This document shows positions 5,982 to 10,456 of a stretch of 10,456 bases of DNA, one piece after another (position 1 is the first letter of the stretch; the number at the start of each line of letters is the position of its first letter). This stretch comes from Clostridia bacterium (GTDB lineage: Bacteria; Bacillota_A; Clostridia; Oscillospirales; Acutalibacteraceae), in NCBI GenBank assembly GCA_017445685.1, contig JAFSTS010000017.1, positions 1 through 10,456 of the forward strand. The letters are read 5' to 3'. The position numbers were made by a program, and so were the translations under genes. Below the pieces are notes generated by a model. It ran no database searches. It had not been told where the DNA came from and was given only the letters and a program-made list of their open reading frames with translations.

Positions 5982-8900
5982 ATGAGAAAAACAAAAAGAA
6001 TCTTAAGCTTGATTTTGTCAGTTGTTATGGTTCTCTCTGTTGTCAGCGTCGGCTTATCCGCCACTGCAGTTGAGCTTGATCCCATCGTTCTGACAAAGAT
6101 GGAAAGACCGTCAGTGTCTTTCACAACATCCGGAATGACAAGGGTTTCCGCCGGAAACGGCTCCTTTGCTCTGGGTAATGTTATTGTAAAGGCAACTCCG
6201 TCAGGTGTGCCTGAAAACTCCGGCTCCTATGCTTCCGATGCATATTGCGGAGAAACTCCCACGGCAACAAAAATCTATTTTTCTTCTGATTATGATGTGA
6301 GCGATGTTGCAGTTTCCTGCACCTCCGGCTCCACCAATGTTACGCTCTCGTCTCCTACAACTTCAAACGGTGTGACAACATGGGAAATAACCGGCGGTAA
6401 TGCAAATGCAGGCGACTATCTTGAATTTACTGCGACATACAACTATGAGGGAAAAACATATTCCTCCAGATGTTATTCTTATGTTGAAAACATTGACAAT
6501 AGCTGCGCGGCAGTATTCACGGTAAAGGCTCATAAGATCCTTAACCAGACATACTATGCCGTAGTATGCGCCGCCACAAGACTTCTCGGTAAAGGCGTTA
6601 AGCACTCTTTGAGCAACTTCGACGGCGAATACGGTTACTATAATGCAGGTACTGCGAGCTATAACTCCAGCAAAACCGCAGGCTATACGGGAACATATCT
6701 TTCCGATATGAAATCCGGCACATATTCTCCCATTGGCGGCGATTCCTCTTACGCTGATTTTGCTATGAACGGAATCAAGAGCTATACGACAGTTTATGTT
6801 GATACCAGCACTACATCTTCTCTTTCAGGCAATAACCTGAGAATGACGACATTCAACGTCGGCAACAGCACAAGCTATGCAAAGGATAACTTCAGGATGC
6901 TTGGAACGCTTATCTTTTCCGGCGAGCGTGACAGCAATACGAGTCTTCTTAGCGAAAATGACAGTGAAGCATACAGCAAGCTTGGATATGACTCCAACGG
7001 TCTTGACGTAACGATCAAATGTCCGAGAGGCTATACAATAAACACTGCTTTGTTTAAAGGCTCTGTTGCAAACCTGAACGACAACGAAACATATTCGATC
7101 ATGAACTATTTCAGGACTGAGTATTCAGGCGCATCGATGAATATCGATGTTGTTAACAAGACGCTCACTCCTCTTTATCTCAAGATAGCTCTTGTTGACA
7201 AGAGCGCTCTTCGTGCGTCTATCCAGACCGCTCTCAACTCCGAGCCGACAAGTCCGCTCGTTGCAAACATCTATAAGGGTGTCAATCCGCAGAGCTGGTA
7301 TTATAAGTCAGGCTTCGGCAATTTCAAATCCGCTCTTGCAAGCGCCTGCGCAACACTCAGCAATGAAACTGCAACTCAGAGCGAGATCGACACAGCTCAG
7401 CAGTCACTTGATGCAATGTATTCAAACCTTGTTCTCAATTCCGCTGATTATACTCAGGTCAACGCTCTTCTCGAAACAGCGGACGAAGCTCTTGCAAACA
7501 GCTCTATTTACACTGCCGAGTCGATCGAATTTCTTCAGGAAGCTTATGACTCTGTAGTTTATAATTACAACCTCTTCTACCAGAGTGCAGTTGACACAAT
7601 GGCAGGCAACATTCAGAAAGCTCTTGACAATCTTGCTTATGTAGACGCCGACTATACTGTTGTTGAAACTGCAATAGAAAATGCCGACACATCGGCAGTC
7701 ACTTCTTACATCAACTCCAACGCTTCTGCTTCATACAGTGTTGACGGTCAGACTTATGCCTATTACACAGACGAATTTAAGTCTGCTGTAGCAGCAGGCG
7801 CACAGTCTGTTGCCGACGCTGAAAACGCAGTAGTATACGGACTTGATATCACACATCAGTCCGAGGTTGACGCTTTCGCCGCAGATATCGATTCTGCTTA
7901 TGCCGCATTCTCCGCTATCGGCGCAGACTACACGGCAGTTAACGCCTTGAAATCCTATGCAATGGGACTCAAATCTTCAAACTACACAAACTTCGCAGTT
8001 GTCAGAACTGCTGTCAACAAAGTCAGAAACAACTATTCCGTACTCAGACAGTCCGAAGTTGATGTAATGGCGCAGGATATTGTAGCCGCTATCGGAAGCC
8101 TCAATCTTAAAGCGGCAACAAAGACTCCTCTTGAAACGGCTCTTGCTCTTACGCCTGCTTACGATCAGGCATATTATACGGCGGAAAGCTACTCTGCATG
8201 GGCAGCTCTCAAGGCAGAAGGCCAGGCGATGTATGATGACGAAAGTCTCACGATCCTTGACAATCAGGCGATTTCCGACAAGGCTGCAGCTATTACGGAA
8301 GCCTTCAATGCTCTTGAAATAGCAGTTACGCAAGCCGACAAAGCTCCTCTTGCAACAGCTCTTGCCCTTACTCCCGAATACGAAGAGGGACTTTATACCA
8401 TGGAAAGCCATCAGGTATGGGCGGCTCTCAAGGCTGAAGGTCAGCAGATGTATGACGATGAAACTCTCACATCTCTTGACAATCAGGCAATTGCCGACAA
8501 AGCCGCTGCCATCACAGAAGCTTTCAATGCGCTTGTTCTTAAAGCTGCCGACAAGACTCCTCTTGAAACAGCTATTGCGCTCACAGCAGAATATGACGAA
8601 GCAAATTACACTCAGGAAACATATTCCGCATGGACAGCTCTCAAAGCTGAAGGTCAGGCAATGCTTGATGATGATGCATTGACGATCGTTGACAATGACG
8701 CTATAGTTTCAAAAGCAAATGAGATCAGAAGCGCTTTTGAAGCTCTTGCCCTCAAAGCTGCAGACAAGACAGCTCTTGAAACTGCGATTGCTTTGACTCC
8801 CGAATATGACGAAGGACTTTACACGCAGGAAAGCCATCAGGCTTGGGCAGCTCTTAAAGCAGAAGGTCAGCAGATGTATGATGACGCCGCTTTGACGATT

Positions 8901-9611
8901 CTCGACAATCAGACGATCGCCGACAAAGCTGCCGCTATCACGGAAGCTTTCAATGCTCTCGTTCTCAGAGCTGCTGACAAAACACCTCTTGAAACAGCTC
9001 TTGCGCTCACACCTGAGCTTGACGAAGCAAGCTACACCCCGGAAACTTATTCCGCATGGACAGCGCTCAAAACTGAAGGTCAGGCAATGCTTGATGACGA
9101 AACTCTTACAGTTCTCGACAATCAGTCGATCATCGACAAGGCTGCCGCTATAACAGAAGCTTTCAATGCTCTTGAAGTTATTGAAACGGGATACACCTTC
9201 TCAGTTGCAGAAGGCTCTGAAGCTGTGATAGATGCAGAAAAAGGAATCATCTACGGTCTTGAAGAAGGCGTAACAAGTCTCGACGGATTTGTTGCTTATG
9301 ACGGCTGTGAAATCGTCTATACAGAAACTTCCGCAGGCTTTGGCACGGGAACAAAAGTTGAAGTTCTCTACAAGGGCGAAGTAGTTGAAACATACTATAT
9401 CGTGATTTTCGGAGATGTAACGGGCGACGGATATATCGACGCTTTTGATGTAGCTGTTCTTTCCAGCGCCGCAAACTTCGAAATCGAGTATGAGGACGGC
9501 TCTGCTTACGCTTTCGCGGCAGACCTTAACGGCGATGAATTTGTCGATTCGTTTGACTGCGCAGTTCTCAATGCTGCGGCAAACTATGAAACAACTATTC
9601 CTCAGAAATAA
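5982..9611 (+). CDS. Large exported repeat protein with C-terminal dockerin
   Basis: A 1209-residue secreted protein. ATG 5982 is chosen because AGGAGG (5969-5974) is seven bases upstream; the in-frame ATG at 5976 is only one base from it. Residues 1-29 are a signal peptide (RKTKR, long hydrophobic core, ATA). Residues about 30-400 are a Ser/Thr/Tyr/Gly-rich, probably beta-sheet region with no catalytic motif I recognise. Residues 406-1066 are nine helical FIVAR-like repeats, four divergent and five near-identical. Residues about 1067-1140 are a beta-rich segment (IIYGLEEG, GFGTGTKVEVL, VVETYYIVIFGD) of the kind that often precedes dockerins in Ruminococcaceae. The last 65 residues are a dockerin with two calcium loops, DVTGDGYIDAFD (1145-1156) and DLNGDEFVDSFD (1181-1192). 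A dockerin binds a cohesin, which suggests assembly onto a cell-surface or scaffold complex. No enzyme, sortase motif or cohesin is visible, so a structural or adhesive role is inferred. Confidence 0.92.
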   Translation: MRKTKRILSLILSVVMVLSVVSVGLSATAVELDPIVLTKMERPSVSFTTSGMTRVSAGNGSFALGNVIVKATPSGVPENSGSYASDAYCGETPTATKIYFSSDYDVSDVAVSCTSGSTNVTLSSPTTSNGVTTWEITGGNANAGDYLEFTATYNYEGKTYSSRCYSYVENIDNSCAAVFTVKAHKILNQTYYAVVCAATRLLGKGVKHSLSNFDGEYGYYNAGTASYNSSKTAGYTGTYLSDMKSGTYSPIGGDSSYADFAMNGIKSYTTVYVDTSTTSSLSGNNLRMTTFNVGNSTSYAKDNFRMLGTLIFSGERDSNTSLLSENDSEAYSKLGYDSNGLDVTIKCPRGYTINTALFKGSVANLNDNETYSIMNYFRTEYSGASMNIDVVNKTLTPLYLKIALVDKSALRASIQTALNSEPTSPLVANIYKGVNPQSWYYKSGFGNFKSALASACATLSNETATQSEIDTAQQSLDAMYSNLVLNSADYTQVNALLETADEALANSSIYTAESIEFLQEAYDSVVYNYNLFYQSAVDTMAGNIQKALDNLAYVDADYTVVETAIENADTSAVTSYINSNASASYSVDGQTYAYYTDEFKSAVAAGAQSVADAENAVVYGLDITHQSEVDAFAADIDSAYAAFSAIGADYTAVNALKSYAMGLKSSNYTNFAVVRTAVNKVRNNYSVLRQSEVDVMAQDIVAAIGSLNLKAATKTPLETALALTPAYDQAYYTAESYSAWAALKAEGQAMYDDESLTILDNQAISDKAAAITEAFNALEIAVTQADKAPLATALALTPEYEEGLYTMESHQVWAALKAEGQQMYDDETLTSLDNQAIADKAAAITEAFNALVLKAADKTPLETAIALTAEYDEANYTQETYSAWTALKAEGQAMLDDDALTIVDNDAIVSKANEIRSAFEALALKAADKTALETAIALTPEYDEGLYTQESHQAWAALKAEGQQMYDDAALTILDNQTIADKAAAITEAFNALVLRAADKTPLETALALTPELDEASYTPETYSAWTALKTEGQAMLDDETLTVLDNQSIIDKAAAITEAFNALEVIETGYTFSVAEGSEAVIDAEKGIIYGLEEGVTSLDGFVAYDGCEIVYTETSAGFGTGTKVEVLYKGEVVETYYIVIFGDVTGDGYIDAFDVAVLSSAANFEIEYEDGSAYAFAADLNGDEFVDSFDCAVLNAAANYETTIPQK
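7197..8120 (+). repeat. Four divergent helical repeats in the dockerin protein
   Basis: Protein-level repeats starting at residues 406 (DKSALRAS), 488 (ADYTQVNALLETAD), 556 (ADYTVVETAIENAD) and 648 (ADYTAVNALKSYA), 66-92 residues each. Each has an ADYT-like start, a middle aromatic/Ser block, a Q-S-E/A-VD turn and a final helix ending near AxxxL. They look like older, degenerate relatives of the downstream units. Boundaries are approximate. Confidence 0.65.
8121..9180 (+). repeat. Five near-identical tandem 71-73 residue repeats
   Basis: Units begin at 8121, 8340, 8553, 8766 and 8979; the first is 219 bases, the others 213 (the last is cut slightly short by the next domain). Each starts KTPLETALAL or close to it and contains YxxExxxAWxALKxEGQxMxDD, LTxxDNxxI and AAAITEAFNAL. 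They are three-helix FIVAR-like modules. Units 2 and 4 share ESHQxWAALKAEGQQMYDD and unit 3 and 5 share ETYSAWTALK with GQAMLDD, so the array has a two-unit period of 426 bases. Confidence 0.9.
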
Positions 9612-9628
9612 ACAAGCAAACCTGTTTT

Positions 9629-9659
9629 ATCCGCTCGGCAAAAAGCCGGGCGGATTTTT
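9629..9659 (+). terminator. Rho-independent terminator of the dockerin protein gene
   Basis: ATCCGCTCGGC (9629-9639) pairs with GCCGGGCGGAT (9645-9655) over eleven pairs with one G-U, around an AAAAA loop, followed by TTTT. It lies 17 bases after the stop codon and isolates this gene from gap. Confidence 0.92.
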
Positions 9660-9753
9660 CAACAATCAATCATCAAAATCAACTATCTCAATTTTGTATT
9701 AAATCAATAATATGTCTAAAACTACAAAAATAGTTAAAAATATAACAAAAAGG

Positions 9754-9782
9754 TTGCATAATTTTTGGAAAGGTGATAAAAT
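9754..9782 (+). promoter_or_regulatory. Extended -10 promoter of gap
   Basis: TTGCAT (9754-9759), 17 bases, TAAAAT (9777-9782), with TGA directly before the -10 box (extended -10). The preceding 90 bases are very A/T-rich, which would favour strong expression. No operator palindrome for a CggR-like repressor was recognised. The rest of the 9660-9823 gap holds nothing else I can name. Confidence 0.75.
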
Positions 9783-9823
9783 AAATCCGTTGAAAAATAA
9801 AAAAATATTTGGAGGTAATCTAA

Positions 9824-10456
9824 ATGTCAGTAAAAGTTGCTATTAACGGTTTTGGACGCATCGGCCGTCTCGCATTCCGTCAGATGTTCGGAGCAGAAGG
9901 CTATGAAGTAGTCGCAATCAACGATTTGACAAGCCCCAAAATGCTTGCTCATTTGTTGAAGTACGATTCATCTCAGGGTAAATATGAAAAAGCTGAGACT
10001 GTTTTCGCAGGCGAAGATTCCATCACTGTTGACGGAAAAGAAATCAAAATCTATGCTTTCCCGGATGCAAACAATTGCCCGTGGGGCGAGCTTGGAGTAG
10101 ATGTAGTTCTTGAATGCTCAGGTTTCTATTGCTCCAAGGAAAAGGCTCAGGCTCACATCAATGCCGGCGCTCGTAAAGTTGTTATTTCCGCTCCTGCAGG
10201 AAAAGACCTTCCCACAATCGTTTACAATGTAAACCATGACACACTTACTGCAGATGATAACATCATTTCCGCAGCTTCCTGCACAACAAACTGCCTTGCA
10301 CCGATGGCTGACGCACTTAACAAATATGCTGCTATTCAGTCCGGTATCATGGTAACTATCCACGCTTACACAGGCGATCAGATGACTCTTGACGGACCTC
10401 AGAGAAAGGGTGACAAGAGACGTTCACGTGCAGCTGCAGTTAATATCGTTCCTAAC
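9824..10456 (+). CDS. gap: Glyceraldehyde-3-phosphate dehydrogenase, type I, 5' part
   Basis: The 211 N-terminal residues of a protein normally about 335 long; it runs off the window. GGAGG at 9811-9815 is eight bases before the ATG. The enzyme oxidises glyceraldehyde 3-phosphate with NAD and phosphate to 1,3-bisphosphoglycerate in cytoplasmic glycolysis. Seen here: the Rossmann start [11 protein letters not shown], Asp34 in AINDLT (favours NAD over NADP), the active-site block SAASCTTNC with catalytic Cys153, His180 in TIHAYTGDQ, and the phosphate-site region [21 protein letters not shown]. The sequence is closely typical of clostridial glycolytic GAPDH. Whether pgk and tpi follow, as often in Firmicutes, cannot be seen. 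It has its own promoter and is separated from the dockerin gene by a terminator. Confidence 0.98.
   Translation, partial: MSVKVAINGFGRIGRLAFRQMFGAEGYEVVAINDLTSPKMLAHLLKYDSSQGKYEKAETVFAGEDSITVDGKEIKIYAFPDANNCPWGELGVDVVLECSGFYCSKEKAQAHINAGARKVVISAPAGKDLPTIVYNVNHDTLTADDNIISAASCTTNCLAPMADALNKYAAIQSGIMVTIHAYTGDQMTLDGPQRKGDKRRSRAAAVNIVPN

Noticed and set aside
8131..9153. Open alternative-frame ORFs of 60-110 codons within the repeat region and their minus-strand counterparts
   Set aside because: They arise because the repeated units lack stops in one other frame; they have biased composition, no ribosome binding sites and no recognisable domains.
8121..9180. Repeat array as CRISPR or DNA-level satellite
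   Set aside because: Unit length of 213 bases, full coding frame and protein-level conservation show it is a coding tandem repeat.

Overview
The window looks like chromosomal DNA of a low-to-mid-GC Gram-positive bacterium of the class Clostridia, most likely a gut or rumen Ruminococcaceae/Oscillospiraceae relative. The grounds are AGGAGG-type ribosome binding sites, SigA-type promoters with 17-base spacers, a secreted LysM-CAP protein, a lipoprotein, a GH43 enzyme and a large exported protein ending in a dockerin. The genus call is inference; no rRNA or tRNA is present to confirm it. No IS element, integrase, CRISPR array or RNA gene was seen, and no intergenic gap exceeds 300 bases.

Left part (1-3420, all + strand): the 3' end of a GH43-like glycoside hydrolase, cut by the window edge; a one-component XRE-type regulator with about eight predicted membrane spans; then a single-gene unit under an exact-consensus promoter. 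The product of that unit is a DUF4417 protein with a Gly/Ser linker, a His-rich toxin-tip-like tail, and a C-terminal 97-residue domain. That last domain has its own strong internal Shine-Dalgarno and in-frame ATG. This locus is the most unusual one in the window.

Middle part (3463-5784): a minus-strand LysM-CAP secreted protein and a plus-strand lipoprotein read divergently from facing promoters at 4143-4259. The lipoprotein gene converges with a minus-strand patatin-like phospholipase gene on a shared bidirectional terminator at 4905-4943.

Right part (5911-10456, + strand): a strong promoter and RBS drive a 1209-residue exported protein. It has an N-terminal domain I do not recognise, nine alpha-helical FIVAR-like repeats (the last five being near-identical 71-73 residue units in an A/B alternation), a beta-rich pre-dockerin segment and a two-loop dockerin. 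After a good terminator, the glycolytic gene gap starts behind its own extended -10 promoter and runs off the window end.

Most genes appear to be monocistronic, each with its own promoter, terminator or both. The cell-envelope theme (GH43, LysM-CAP, lipoprotein, dockerin protein) fits a fibre- or surface-associated gut anaerobe, but no operon links these genes functionally.
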